A stretch of 64,000 nucleotides of DNA from positions 4,588,001-4,652,000 of the forward strand of contig NC_085921.1 in assembly GCF_035222485.1 (NCBI RefSeq), given 5' to 3'. The stretch is from Podospora pseudoanserina. Its lineage: Eukaryota; Ascomycota; Sordariomycetes; Sordariales; Podosporaceae. Shown piece after piece: positions 11,448-23,834 of the stretch (within the stretch, counting starts at the first letter, position 1; each line of letters begins with the position of its first letter). The notes beneath the pieces were generated by a model. It had not been told where the DNA came from and did not search any database. It was given only the letters and a program-made list of their open reading frames with translations. The position numbers were made by a program, and so were the translations under genes.

Positions 11448-14400
11448 ATGGACCAAAGCCATGGCCACGATAGTGGCATGCCGGACTGGGACCCCAATGC
11501 CTTTATATCTAATGACACATGGGATCATCAGTTCATGAACCCGAATTTGGGCTTTGATCAACCTAACGGAGGCGACCACAGCTTCCAGAACACAGAGTAC
11601 CTCGGTTCGGCACCAATACACCCGCAGCTCTCTGGTGCTGCTGAATTTCGGGATTTTGATCCGTATCTATCACAACACAACCCTGGAAACTTGTGGTCGA
11701 ACTCCAGTCAGACGGAAGCCCAGTATGGACAGGATTCAGCGATCGACCCCTCATTCTATGAAGAACAACATCAACATCATGCAAGAGAGCCAAACCCGAC
11801 CACCAACAGCCGGTTCGCCCTCAACGTTCCCCAAAACAATGACTTTGGCTCTCATCTGCATGCCCCGAACAACCAGGAGGCGACTCACAGCCTTCTTAAT
11901 ACACCCGAACCCACACAAAATGCCTATGCTCAGAATTCCATGCCGCAATGGCATAATCAGGTAGCTGCAAGTTATGCCCCTGGCCACCAGTATGAGAACC
12001 CACTTGCTGTATCTCAGGCGGCAACTCTCACTCCGCCAGTTCAAAACGGCACCCCCTCTCCGTTTGGCTCTGCCCGCAACACCGCTGCGCAATATCAGCC
12101 AGAGGTACCGCCGGTACACCACCAACATCAGCAACACCACCCTCAAATTCAACAGCAACATCAAGCTGTCAATGCTAGGTCTGTTCATCCTCAGTTTGCT
12201 GCGGGCATTAATGGGCAACCACAACAGCAACAGCAGCATATGCCTGTTAGCCAGCTGCCCATGTCCGGTGTTGGCAGCCCCCATGTATCACCCCAGCCAC
12301 AGCCTGCCCAGAAAGCCATGGGACATCAACTGGCGCAACAAGCCCCGCGCTCCCAGCAAATGCCACAACAGATGGCCCAACATCTGTCTCCACAAGTACC
12401 GCACCAGCTATCGCCACACGTATCACAACCCCAGCAGGTGCCTCAGCAAGCGGTCCAACAAAATCCATTCCCCAAGCAAATCGAGCGCGCTCAGCATCAT
12501 CAAAGCGCCTCCGTTCAATCTCCTCAGTCTGTTCCTGCTCAGCAGCCGATAAGTCAGCCTATCATCAGTCACTCACCACAGCCTCAACAGGGTTTGCCTC
12601 ATCACCAGTTGCAGCAGCAGCAGCAACATCAGTTCGTAGTGCAACAAGCGGCGTCTCCGCAGGGTCAAAAGCGGCCGTCCGATGCCCAACTTGTGTCTGC
12701 CATTGCAACCAAAAAGGCCAGAATAGTATCTGCGGGACCAGCCATCTCGAACTCGCCCTTGCCAGTGCAGTCCCAGCCAGTGTTGTTCCAACTACCAGTG
12801 CCGGTGCAACAACGACCGCGCAATCTTGAGCCTGCTCCGCCGGTTTGCACCATCAACTTTGAAGACACCAAGCTTCTGGAGTCTGTTCGGAATCAAGATA
12901 CGCTTAGGTTCCCTGGTGTTCCTAATATCGTGATCGGCGCAGAGCCGGTTAAGCTGAAGAAGAGCCCTCCAACAAAACGATATGTGACCCTCACTGCGAG
13001 ACCTGGAAAGGCACCTCTCTTCCCTGAGATTGCTCGCGGCTGGATCATGGCTGAGAGTTTGGCTAACCACAACGAAGCCTACAAGAATGCAAAGACTGAC
13101 GAGGAACGGTATCAGGCCGATACTCGACTTGATGTGGAGATGGCTAGGGCGGGCTGTGAAATGCCGGTGGAATGGATGAAGAAAGTGCTCAAAGAGCATT
13201 TGGGACCTAGGGTAAGGAAACCCTGTGTTAATCTGTTTTTCTCTATCGTTTGGACTGTGCTGACCTCAATATTTTGCGTAGGCTGCTCTTCCAGCTCCGC
13301 CACCCGAGCCAAAAAAGACGCTTATCAACGCGACTGAGAAAGTTCGGCTTCACCCTGCTCATCTGGTGAACAAGGGCTTGTTCGAAAAGGTCAATAACGA
13401 GTATTATCTATATGTGCTTGAAATTGCGTCTTCGTTGAGAGATGTACTCACTCGGCTCAAGAACCCCAACCAATCTGAGCCCAGAGAGACCAGAGATCCA
13501 GCAGAGCTGAAGCTGAGGCTCGAGCAGGCAATTGTGGCGGGGATTACATATGGCCATGATCAGGTGTTGGCAGAGTTGATCGTTGGGACTATCCCTGGGA
13601 CTGCTGAGAAGAAGCAACCAGTGAAGAAGCAACATTTGGCAGTGGTGTTGTGCAACTTGGTCATCAAGTTTTACAACGCCGGTGAACTAAACTCGTCGCT
13701 GACCAAGGCAATCCTGAAGCTCTTCACCAGGTTCACAACCATGACAATGAAGCTGCTGACCCTGGTAAAGATGAAGCAGATCAAAGGCGTGGTGGGGAAG
13801 AAGGGCGACGACGAGACAAAAGCACTGGTTGCTCGCATTTTCGAAATCGGAGAGAGCAACCCAAGTGAATCAAGCGACAGCGAGAGCGACGCCGACTCTG
13901 ACGCGCGAGAACCTAGTGGAAAAGCTAGTGGGGCGTCAAAGCAGAAGGACAGCAAGAAACTGTCCAAGGAGGGCTCAGCTTCAACCAGCTCCAAGTCAAC
14001 AAACGCAATTTCTGGCAGCGACTCCAAAAAGTTGCCCCCCACAACGTTAGCTTCCAAAATGGCTAAACCCAACAGCGACAGCAAAAAATTGCCTGCAACC
14101 TCAGTGTCCAAGACGATGGCGCCTAATAATAGTGAGGTGAAGAAGAAGGTATCATCGTCAGCCTCGCTGCCTGCTGGACTCAAACGTTCGCGTGAAGATG
14201 ATGCTGCTGGCGAGTCGCGCTCTTCTAAGAAGGCGGCGACTGAAAGTAGCACTTCCTCCGCTGCTGGCATAAAACCTCCGCCGTCATTGTTGTCTGGTAG
14301 TAAACTGCCTGCTGCCAACAAGGCTGCCACCGCCAAACCTGCCACCACTGGTGCTTCGTCTACAACAGCAACAAGCTCCCAACCTAAAGCCCGGTCTGCC

Positions 14401-16482
14401 CTCCTGCTTCCTGGAAAAACCCGCCCACTCACAAAGCCCGCACCCACCAAGCCTGAGCCTCCCAAGCCCATTGTCAAGCCTGTCGAGTCCAAGGCTCCAG
14501 TGGCAAAGGTTACCAAGCCTAGAGCTACCGAGACTCCCAAGGAGAGCTCGTCATCTAGATCTGCCTTCTCTGCTTTGATGGATGAAATTCACCAGCCCAA
14601 GAAGGTCAACACGCCAGTTCTGCCCACCAAGGCCACTCCAGAGGTTCCGTTGAACGAGACTCCTGAGGAACGCAAGCGTCGTCTGCGGAAGGAAGAGCGA
14701 CGTGCACTGAGACTCAAGGTTACTTTCAAGCCTGGCGATAGTCTGGTACAGATCCGCGAGTTTGCTCGTGAGCCCGAGGAAATCGAGAACAGTGTCAAGA
14801 TGACCGGTGGCGCCAACAAGTACGACGAAGCCGAGAGCTTCCGTAAGGTCAATAGCAAACTCGGCATCAGAGCCCACGAAATCGAGGACCGCGACTGGGA
14901 GCCACCCGTTGCTATTGACTTTTCCCACATCCCTGCCGACAAACGTACCGAAACTTTTGAGACTCGCGGTGGGCTTAAGACCTTTGAGACGGACGAGCAG
15001 CGCTTCATTGCCGAGCATGACCGCAACGAGTTGGTCGTGATATACAACCACCTCAACGACATACCTCCCACCCCACGTTCGCCACAATACGAGCCCAGCC
15101 TTAGCAGTTCCGGTTCCGAGTTGCGCTTGCCTCTCGACACTCCTAACTACGACGAGATCAGAGTGCGCGCTGATGAGTGCAGAAAGTTCGGCACCCGCCA
15201 AGCTTCCCGCTTTGCGCAAGGCCGCCTCGAAAGCAAGACACAAGCTGAGAGAGTGCAGGCAAAAGCCAAGTCGGTCCAACAAGATCCCAATACATTCTAC
15301 AGCCCGACAACTGCTGTTAGTCGCGATCAAGGGACCTACGAGGTTATTGTTTCGGATCGCCTCAACAATTGGAGAGATCCCAACCCGCTTCCGGCTCCTG
15401 ATCCAACCAAGACTTCAGAGGAAAGACTCGACGCCGTACTTAAGGCTTTGGATATGCTAGTGAGAATCAACGTTGCTTCTGTGTCTGCTCGGAGAGCGCA
15501 AGTGACATCAGTCGCCCCTGCTCAAGCTAGTGCTCCTATGAGTGCGATCCAAGCGCAGGTTGCGGTGTCTGCGCAGCCTTCAGCCCCAACGCCAGCAACT
15601 GCTCCTTCACAAACCGCAGCTGCTGCTCCCGATTATTCTGCGCAATGGGCTCAGTACTATCAACAGCAAGCTCAGCAACAGGCTTGGTACAATCAGCAAC
15701 CACAAGGCTCGGCACAGGCACCGGCATTTGCTGCTCCCCAAGCTCAACAGCAGGCGCCTGATGTCGCTGCCCTTCTCGCTCAGCTAGGTGGTCAAGCTGC
15801 TGCTTCTCAACCAGCAGTTCAACCCCAAAACGCCCAGCTCCAGGCTGTTGTCGCCGCACTCGCTGGTAGCAACCAAGCCCAGGGCCCCGAACTCCAGGCC
15901 ATCATGGCTGCGCTCGCCGGAAACAACCAGCCTCAAAATGCTCAGTATGTCGCCAATCTAATGGAGTGGGCGCAGAGTCAATCTGGCGCCGCGAAGCCGA
16001 CTTCAACAGCAGCCCCGACTGCCGCCTACAGTGCTGCCGCCCACCCTGCCTACCAAGCTCAGTCGAACTACGGCCAGCAACAGCAGCAGCACCAGGGTGG
16101 CTATGAGTCCCGCTCCTACAATCAGTCCAACCAAAGCCGTCCCGGCAACGACTTCTCCGCCTCCATGTATGACGACGAGGGATACGTCCCTCCTCCTGCG
16201 AACAACAACACTGGTGGCGGCAACTATGGCCGTGATCGTGATTGGGATAGTAATCGGGATGGTCCTGGCGGCGGTGGCGGTGGTGGCGGTGGTCGCCGTA
16301 ACAAGAAGCACAAGAAGCACGGCGGTGGTCATCACGATAGGGACAGGGATAACAACAACAAGGACGACGTCCCTGAGCACCTCCGTAATATCAACACCCG
16401 GCTTATCGGCACGAAGCAATGCGCATTTTATGCCAAGGGGACCTGCGCTAAAGGGGACAAGTGCACTTTTAGGCACGATTAA
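11448..16482 (+). CDS. PNUTS/Ppn1-like PP1-docking protein with C-terminal CCCH zinc finger
   Basis: Large nuclear-type protein of 1654 residues from two exons (11448-13211, 13282-16482; 70-nt intron). Residues 1 to about 450 are Gln/His/Pro-rich and disordered. A predicted helical region follows at about 480-740, then a Ser/Lys-rich linker. A basic segment holds KVTF at 1067-1070, a canonical RVxF motif for protein phosphatase 1, within LRLKVTFKPGDSLVQIREF. A Gln/Ala-rich stretch and a Gly/Asp/Arg tail lead to a C-x7-C-x5-C-x3-H finger at 1635-1653, at the very end. RVxF plus a C-terminal CCCH finger is the layout of metazoan PNUTS, and fission yeast Ppn1 is a PP1 partner in the cleavage and polyadenylation machinery. 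I see no clear TFIIS-type domain, so the assignment rests on motif order. The start ATG is in good context (gaggaccATGG). Confidence 0.75.
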
Positions 16483-17151
16483 TGGGGACAAGAACATTGT
16501 TCCAACATAAGTCTTTCCTCTGTTATCGGTTTTATTGAGAAGCGGTGTCTTGGCATGGGCATTGCATTATTGCATTATCAACGACGACGAAAACTTTTAC
16601 ACGGTTTTTTCTGCTTCCATCGGGGCAGTTGCTGTTATCATAAAACTTCAGCGAAGTATTGCATTTTCGGCGCCAAAGAAAGGGGGATGCGTAATATGGT
16701 TCAGTGGGAAGGGGTTTCATACTTGTGACTGGGAGGGAATTGTGAGCAATTGTATTTATATGGGGTGGGGAACGGAGAGTGAGAAAGCGGGAAGGGAGGG
16801 TGGATTTTAGGTACACTAGGTTTACCTTACAGTATTTTAATCCATGAGTGGTTACATTACTTTGCTTGTTTTATTTTCTCGTGCAGACACGTTGCGACAT
16901 TTGAGAGATTGTTACCATTTCTGTATTTATTTTCGGAGCATCTCACAACAATTTCTGAGAGTTATGATCAGATTCTATAATCAAACCAAACGACTTCATG
17001 CTGTGACCTCTGTTTCCACTACACCAGGCTTCCAGTCCCCCCAAGCTAAATATGTGCAATGATGAGTACCAACAGACAGACTCATTGATATCAATGAATG
17101 CCAGTCTTCCCAAAGCGCCAACATGCTTCCCCACGCTCAACCTCCTTCGCC
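16483..17151. other. Convergent 3' intergenic region
   Basis: Space between the 3' ends of the plus-strand PNUTS-like gene and the minus-strand PPCDC gene. It should hold both 3' untranslated regions. I see no further gene; it is AT-richer than the flanking coding DNA. Confidence 0.6.
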
Positions 17152-18584
17152 TCAATGGGCATGCGGCCCTGTCAAGTTCATTCTGTGTACAATGACATCG
17201 CGGATTGTCTCAACCTTTGCCATGGCGCCTGTGAGAAGCGGATTAGTATCTGGCGGTTCTGTGTAGGTAGTTGAAAAGACAACTCACCATCTCCTGTATC
17301 GCCGCAAGCGAGGGTCCTATTAATTCAGTAGTCAGTTTCATATTTAAAGCAGTGGTGATGTCAGTTCAAAAAGCGGCAAATCCTACTTGGAGATGGGCTG
17401 TGTCACGAAACGTCAGCATCACTCCCATAGCAGCATCAAGGGTATATGCTGACCGGGATAACTTGAAACCAACCATCGATCAGTCTCGCAGCTCCGTCTG
17501 GGTCGAGCAGTGTCTCTCTGACGCCCCACTCCTCCCGTAAGGTGCGAATCTGCTTTGCTGTGATGGGGTGTCTCCACATGGCCTACGAACATGTCAACTC
17601 TCGCTCCACGGTCTTGGGTAAGAAAGCTTACCGAGTTCATGGCTGGCGCAACGGCAATGTATTTCTTTTTGAGATCAATCGAACCGTCGGTATCCCAGGC
17701 TCGTATAACGGATGTGAGCTACATAGGAGTGAGCGGCAGTCTCGATAAAAAGAAGGGATGAGGAACATTACAAGGTTGTCAGACATGCCGTTAACGATCT
17801 CACACATCAGTTAGTACACATAACATGGCATCTTCTTAGAGAGAGAGTCCAACCTTGGCGAGGGTGTTTGCACTTAGAGCTATCAGATTATTAGCTACCA
17901 TGTAGAGAAGGGCGGACTTGGGTATAACACATACGAGCAATGACAAGCATATCAGCCCCTATTCCTACCGTCAGCACCCCGTCCCAATCCAACTGAATAA
18001 GATCACCCACATCTTCGGAGTCTGTTGAGAAACAGCAATTAGTAACCATTGTCAGCCAGCTGCCGAAAACAGACACAAGTCCAGGGGTAAAAGGTCACAA
18101 ACTCGATATGCAATATACTCGCTCCCCTCTTCCAAGGCTGCGGCCCCCACTCATCCTCGTCTCGATAGACTGCGTCGACATTGGGCAGATGAAGCAGGGA
18201 CGAGACGGTAGGCTGCTCATCACTTTGGCCGTTGAGGAACTCGCTGGCGGATTTGGTCAGGATGATACGAATCGAAAGATTAGCTGCATATGGCGCGAGG
18301 GCTTCGACGATGACGGGGACTGGCAAAAAAGCATTAGGGTCACATATACAAGGCTGGTAGAGGTGAGAGAGGCGCACGTTTGATTGTGGCTACAGAACCC
18401 GACGCTCTATCATACACATTAGTCTCTAGCCTCACATCCAAAGAGTGCCAGGAAAATGGGCAGGCGCATACGCAAGAAGCAGATGCTTCTTCCCATCATG
18501 AAGAGCTCGCGCTAGTGAGGCGACAGAATTGGATTCAGAAGTCATGAAGTGGTTGTCGTGGGCGTTGCCGACTGCCTGCAGCAT
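17152..18584 (-). CDS. Phosphopantothenoylcysteine decarboxylase (12 exons)
   Basis: FMN enzyme that decarboxylates 4'-phosphopantothenoylcysteine to phosphopantetheine in CoA synthesis (PPCDC/Hal3 flavoprotein family). Exons: 18584-18472, 18406-18378, 18319-18103, 18021-18011, 17958-17935, 17879-17854, 17798-17772, 17718-17632, 17582-17454, 17397-17387, 17316-17288, 17228-17152. All phases close, giving 259 residues. Evidence across the splices: LLAASGSVATIKLP; HIELRRWADMLVIAP with the catalytic His; PLSANTLAKIVNG; PAMNSAMW substrate clamp; LACGDTGDGAM with the active-site Cys. Two exons are 11 nt long, and the donor after exon 9 (GTCAGC) is weak. The start is uncertain: the frame stays open about 57 codons upstream of 18584, but has no ATG, so an upstream exon is possible. 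Shares a divergent promoter region with the histone chaperone gene. Confidence 0.9.
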
Positions 18585-19621
18585 GGTGTTATTTTGCAAG
18601 AGCAAGTGTGCGAATACTCCGTGATTGGGGATGGTCGTCAGACCGGATGCCGAACGGGACGTTTGCAACAGCCGAGCTACTTCCTGCTGGTCAGTTTTTT
18701 TCGGCAAAAGATGTCGATTCTTCTTTGATGATACGGCCGATACTTCCCCACATTCAGTGAGTCAAATATATACGTTGAATCGTGATAGTCGCAAGCAGGA
18801 AGGTACGATAGAGTAGTTCAGGTAATGAAGCATGAAGATGCGATGACAAACCCGATTACGGAGGGGTGGTCTCATGGTATATCGGTAGGTATATAGTTCT
18901 AGACCTGTCCACGTTTATACATTACTCACGTCGTATATCAAAGCAAATCTAACCTATTTGCAGCGGGATCGCGCTCTTCTTGCCAAATCTATGTATGCTA
19001 GCATCCGTTAGAGCTCATGCGGTAGCTTACGATGAAGTGACGTTGGGACGACCACACGCCACCAAAGCCTCAGTCAGGTGAGGGGTCCATCCCGATGAGA
19101 ACTAGCTACGTCATAACCCTAACCCGGCGTCTGCTGCCTCTCAAGCTTGAGAGCGTGCGTAACAGTGCAACAATGCCAGCCCATTCTGGAGTGTCCCTAT
19201 GTAATGAGGCTCAGACAAACAGAGCTTCAAATAATACCCCATACACTTGAAATCAAGATATCTTAGCTCTCAGTGTCTCAGAAGCTTGGTTAAGGCCTGA
19301 GCTTGTCACCGCTTGGATCGTCCTGCAGGCTGTCCCACTAATAGCAGCACCCCGGATTGCGATTAAGCGTGCAATTAACCAATCAGACGCGTCTGGTGGG
19401 CTGACCTTCGCGCGTCACAAGCTTCGCATCACATCGCAGGTGCTGCGCAGCTCTCACAGCTCTCACAGCTCTGTCCCTTGACACCGACATACCCAACCTG
19501 TCATTTAATCGCAACCAACCCCGCTAGTTCTTTCACACTTCCACCCATCAATTGAACCAATTCTACCACTTCATCTCAAATTTACCACTTGAAAATCGTT
19601 AAATCACACGAATCACCAACA
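18585..19621. other. Divergent promoter region
   Basis: About 1 kb between the PPCDC gene (minus) and the NASP-like gene (plus). I see no coding signal. It ends in a pyrimidine- and A-rich leader typical of fungal 5' untranslated regions just before the ATG at 19622. A short triple repeat of CTCTCACAG-like sequence is at about 19451-19476. Confidence 0.55.
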
Positions 19622-21100
19622 ATGGCGACTCCCACAGCCGCCTCAACAGGCACTGCGACTCCCCTCGAGCTCGACCCTGAGCAAGCCCAGCAGAGCCTTA
19701 AAATCTCCCTCGCCGACCTCGCCGCCAAAGCCGCCGCCCTCTTCGCCCAGAAGAAATACGAAGATGCCGCCGAGCAGTACGCCCGCGCAGCCGAGATGCA
19801 AGCCGAGATGAACGGCGAGATGAGCCCTGAGAACGCAGAGATCCTCTACCTCTACGGGCGCACCCTCTTCAAAGTCGGCCAGAGCAAGTCGGACGTTTTG
19901 GGCGGCAGCGCGCCACAGGCTAAGAACCAGGCCAAGCCCAAAGCTCCCAAGAAGAAGACCGCTGCTGCCAATGGCGCTAAGAACGGCGAGGGCAGCTCCT
20001 CTTCTGCCGCCGCGAAGGCTGGGGAAAAGGTAGAGAAGGTGGTTGCTGAGGCTGCTGGGAAGGAGGCGGAGAAGGAGTCGGGTGCTGAGATCAAGAAGCC
20101 CATGTTTCACTTTGAGGGAGACGAGAATTTTGTTGATTCTGACGAGGAAGAGGAGGAGGGAGAGGAAGGAGAGGGTGAGGAGGAAGAGGAGGATGACGAT
20201 CTTGCGACTGCGTTTGAGATTCTTGACCTGGCGCGTGTGCTTTTCCTCAAGAAGCTCGAGGCGTCACAGACCGAGAGCGAAGGAAAGGGCAAGGAAGCTG
20301 CTGAGGAAGGCAGCGATAACCCCAATATTCGTCACTTGAAGGAGCGTCTGGGTGATACCCACGATCTCCTCGCCGAGATCTCGCTCGAAAATGAAAAGTA
20401 TGCACCCTCATCACCATCCCTCACCCAAGTTATCACCCGCTAATCTTAGTTGATCAGATACCACACCGCCATAAACGACGCCAAAGCCGCCCTCAAATAC
20501 AAACAAGAGCTCTACCCATTCGAATCCGAAATCATCGCCGAAGCCCACTTCAAAGTCTCCCTCGCCCTCGAGTTCGCCTCGGTGACCAAGCAATCAGACG
20601 ACGACACAGCCGAAAGTAAAGACGCCTCCTCGGGAGAGGTCGACCAATCCCTCCGCGACGAGGCGGCCGCCTCTCTGGAGCAGGCCATCAACTCGACCAA
20701 ACAGAAGCTCCAAAACAAGGAAGTCGAGCTCGCCACCCTCCACAACCCCGAGGAGAACGACTCGACTCGCGAAGAAATCTCCAACGTGAAGGAGATGATC
20801 AGCGACATGGAGCAGCGCCTCAAAGACTTGCGAGCTCCGCCCATCGACATCAATTCTGCGCTTGGGCTGCCGTCTCGATCGGAACAGGAAAAGCAAAAGG
20901 CGGATAATCTTGTGCTTGGGTCGGTGTCGGATGAGGTCAAGAAGAATGCGAATGATTTGACCGGACTGGTGAGAAAGAAGAGGAAGGCGGAGGAGAGTGT
21001 TGCTGTGGAGGAGGTGAAGGAACAGGAACAGCCTGAGGCGAAAAGGGCCAAGTCGGAGGATGTATTGGGGGCGGCTTCTGCGGCGCCGACTGCTAACTAG
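19622..21100 (+). CDS. NASP/Sim3/Hif1-type histone chaperone (SHNi-TPR)
   Basis: Histone H3-H4 chaperone of the SHNi-TPR family, acting in the nucleus and in histone supply; fission yeast Sim3 hands over CENP-A. Two exons (19622-20397, 20458-21100) give 472 residues. The first TPR is ALFAQKKYEDAAEQYARAAE at about residues 39-58, continuing to LYLYGRTLFKVG. A long Lys/Ala/Glu-rich loop and an acidic run (EEEEEGEEGEGEEEEEDDD) interrupt the TPRs, as in the family. Further TPRs follow across the splice (HLKERLGDTHDLLAEISLE, then YHTAINDAKAALKYKQELYP). A coiled coil comes next, then a basic nuclear-signal-like RKKRKAEE and KRAK near the end. The start ATG follows a CAACA context. The family call is strong; which yeast orthologue it matches is not resolved. 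Confidence 0.88.
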
Positions 21101-21740
21101 GAAGAGCAAAGGAGGGTATGGGAGGAGGAGAATAGGAGGTTGATGGAGAAGTACAAGGCTGTGTGGCCCTGTCGGGGGTGGTCTTGCGTCAATGGAATGT
21201 ATGAACAGCAGTGATTTTCTTTTTGTTTTGTTTTATGGGCTTTTCTGTATTTGGTAACAGGCGCGCTTTTTACTGTCTCTCTCTCTCTCTCTCATCATCA
21301 TTAAAAACTTGGATGGGTTATTCAAGGGGAGCTAAAGTTGGGAATGGGAGAGAGGAACAGATGTCAAGATGACATGGTCTAGTTGAGGTATATTAACCCT
21401 GCACAAACAAGGCTAGCAAGGTAGTCTTTGAATCAACACTCCAAAGATGTTCAGAATCAAAAGCAATGTGTGCCACTCTTCAATCGAGCATTGATTAACT
21501 AGTACTGTATATTTGAATCCCGCATCAACTTGACAACCGCACTTTGCTTGCTCCAGCAGTCCCGTTGCCCCTATCCTCATCTTATAATTTTGTTCAGTTT
21601 TATCTTCCCCATGCGTTACCCCCAAATTGTTCCAGCCATCTTTTCCTCCCAAATTATTACAACTTGCTATGCTGAAAATGTGACCCCAACCCATAGCACC
21701 AAAAGAAAAGCTCGCTCACCCTCATCCAGTCTTTCATCCC
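21101..21740. other. Convergent 3' intergenic region
   Basis: 3' ends of the histone chaperone gene (plus) and the TBC gene (minus) face each other. A (TC)n microsatellite lies at about 21275-21293. No gene is seen. Confidence 0.6.
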
Positions 21741-23834
21741 TCACAGAGTAAAGTTCATACTCGCACTCCTACTCCCCTCCCCACCCTGCCCTTTCAAATG
21801 GGCACTCGACCCCTTGAATAGACTCTGCCAGATATAGGCTTCGCTCAGCAGCAGCTCAATGTCCTTTTCCGTCCAGTCCCCCGTCGGCAACGACTGCAAA
21901 AACATCATGATTTCTTGAAAGTCCATCTTTACCAGCTTGTCTGACCACTTTACCAAAAAGGCGGCACAGACGTATAGGTGGAATTCCGAGAAGCCTTGTT
22001 CTTCCGCCTGTTGATTTGTTAGCTTGTTTCTCCCCAGGAATGCAAAGGGGGCCAGAAGGGCCTACCATGTATGTATCCCACATCCGTATCGTGTTCTTGA
22101 CACTTATTTCTCTCATCAACAGGCAGTTCATCCACCTGAAACTAAACTGGATGAATTCCACCTGCTCCTTCTCCAAGTGCTTCGCCAGCCCGGCATCAAT
22201 TCTCGCCGTCAGGTCTCGCAGTGCCGAAACCTGTCTCTGGATTCCTGGCTGCGCCACGATATAATGGTCCTGGATCCCGTCCAGCAGTTTAGTCAGACAC
22301 CAGAATGAATCCGCCTCCACCGCGTCAAGAACCGCCTTAGGGAGCTGCCCCGGATCCATACCACTTTCGATATCTGGGTCTGTGATATATGTTCCCAAGA
22401 AAACTTGCCAAAATGGTGTCACTAGGTCGTTGATACCCTGGACATAGCCGCTGGCCGGGTGACGGACAGCCCAAACGTACAGAATGCGCTCAAGAGACCG
22501 CTGCGTAGCTTCGTAGCTGTAGAGTTCGATATGTGGGTTTGTGCGGGGGACATCGATACTGATTTGATGCCAGATGGCCTCGTCTAGGCCTCGGTTCGTT
22601 CCTCGGGGTGGTGCACTGCTTCCTGGCGCTGGTTGCCCGCCTCCTCCGAAGGCTTGGCGCACGCCGTCAAGGTATTCTTTTCTTTTTCGTTCGAGTGTGG
22701 CTACCCTTCTTTCCGAGCTGGTAGGGAGGTAGCTGAGAAGCAGTTGCCAGGTCATGGCGCGAACCTCTTCTGGGACGCCAGACCATGCCAGTGACCGGAG
22801 ATCTGGTAGTGGGATAGTAGAGGCTTGGAGGAGCTTCTTGAACTTGTTTATTCTTGTTATCCTTGAATTTATGGCGTCAACTTCTTTCGGGGTGGCATTG
22901 GCGGGTATCGAGGGGTGGTTGATTAGGTGCAAGGCGTTTGCCGGATCGCGCAAGATCTCCTTATACTGTGGTCGTAGAATCTTTCCTTCACTCTTCTTCG
23001 GCATCGGGTAACTTGCTGCTGGCCTCTCGATCGCTATGTCTTCGCTGTTTGAGTAGCGTCTTTCTCGACCACCGCCGTTGAGTCCGTCGTCCAGATGCGC
23101 CCTGCTTTGTTCCGCTTTTTTTCTTGTCCTCCTCTTCATGTTGGATAGACTGGGAAGCCCAAAATCGTCTCCGTCGTCCGACTCATAGTCATACATATCC
23201 TCTGCTTCGTCGGCGGTCCAGTCATCGTTGGTACTGGAAAGGAAGTTCATGTATTGCTTGAAAGGTGGTGATTTGCTGGTTCGTGTGGTCGGGGATTGTG
23301 TCGGGACTCGTTCAAGGGCCGACGTCGCTGATGGCGGGGTTCTTGGGCGCGATCCGGACCCAGATATATTTCTACCCCCTGATCAGTCCTGCACATGGAA
23401 ATGTCCTGGGAGAAAACCCACAAGGAATCAAACTTGAGAATGTCGGCATGTGAATAGGCGGCGCCGACTACCAGACTCGAGTCGCGTGCTGGCTTCTTTA
23501 AAGGCGGGGTGTCCCGCTGAGGGGCCTTCCAGAACGGGGAAGCAGAGCTGTCGATGTCACTGTCAGTATCCCTGAGAATACACAGCAGGTTCCTCTAGAA
23601 GGTGTATTGCATACTCGGACCTCTCTACAATCCATCCAAGGGTATAGTTAGTATGCAGGTATTCTGGGAATCAAAGCGGGCGCGAACTGCACATACCAAC
23701 TTGCACCATCTCCTGCTGCAGAGCACAGTTCCGTCAGTCGCTGCCAGAGGTACATAGGATGGGCTGAGAACAGGCCGACGGAAGCTTACCTGGGGAGTGG
23801 CCTTCTTGCCGCCGGCGGAAGAAGAAAACATCAT
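21741..23834 (-). CDS. gyp1: Gyp1-type TBC-domain Rab GTPase-activating protein
   Basis: Stimulates GTP hydrolysis on a Golgi Rab (Ypt1 for yeast Gyp1). Six exons: 23834-23790, 23715-23697, 23624-23615, 23547-23434, 23371-22066, 22007-21741, giving 586 residues. The N-terminus (about 1-230) is disordered with KKPARDSS and a Ser/Pro-rich stretch. The TBC domain starts near residue 240 (SLAWSGVPEEVRAMTWQLLL). It has the catalytic Arg finger in ISIDVPRTNP (about 340) and the Gln finger in YVQGINDLVTPF (about 375). FIQFSFRWMNCLLMREI and WDTYM follow, and the last exon carries the C-terminal helices. The domain layout matches Gyp1/TBC1D22. Exon 3 is 10 nt long, and the exon-4 donor (GTTTGA) is weak but is the only one I found that keeps the phase. 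Confidence 0.88.
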
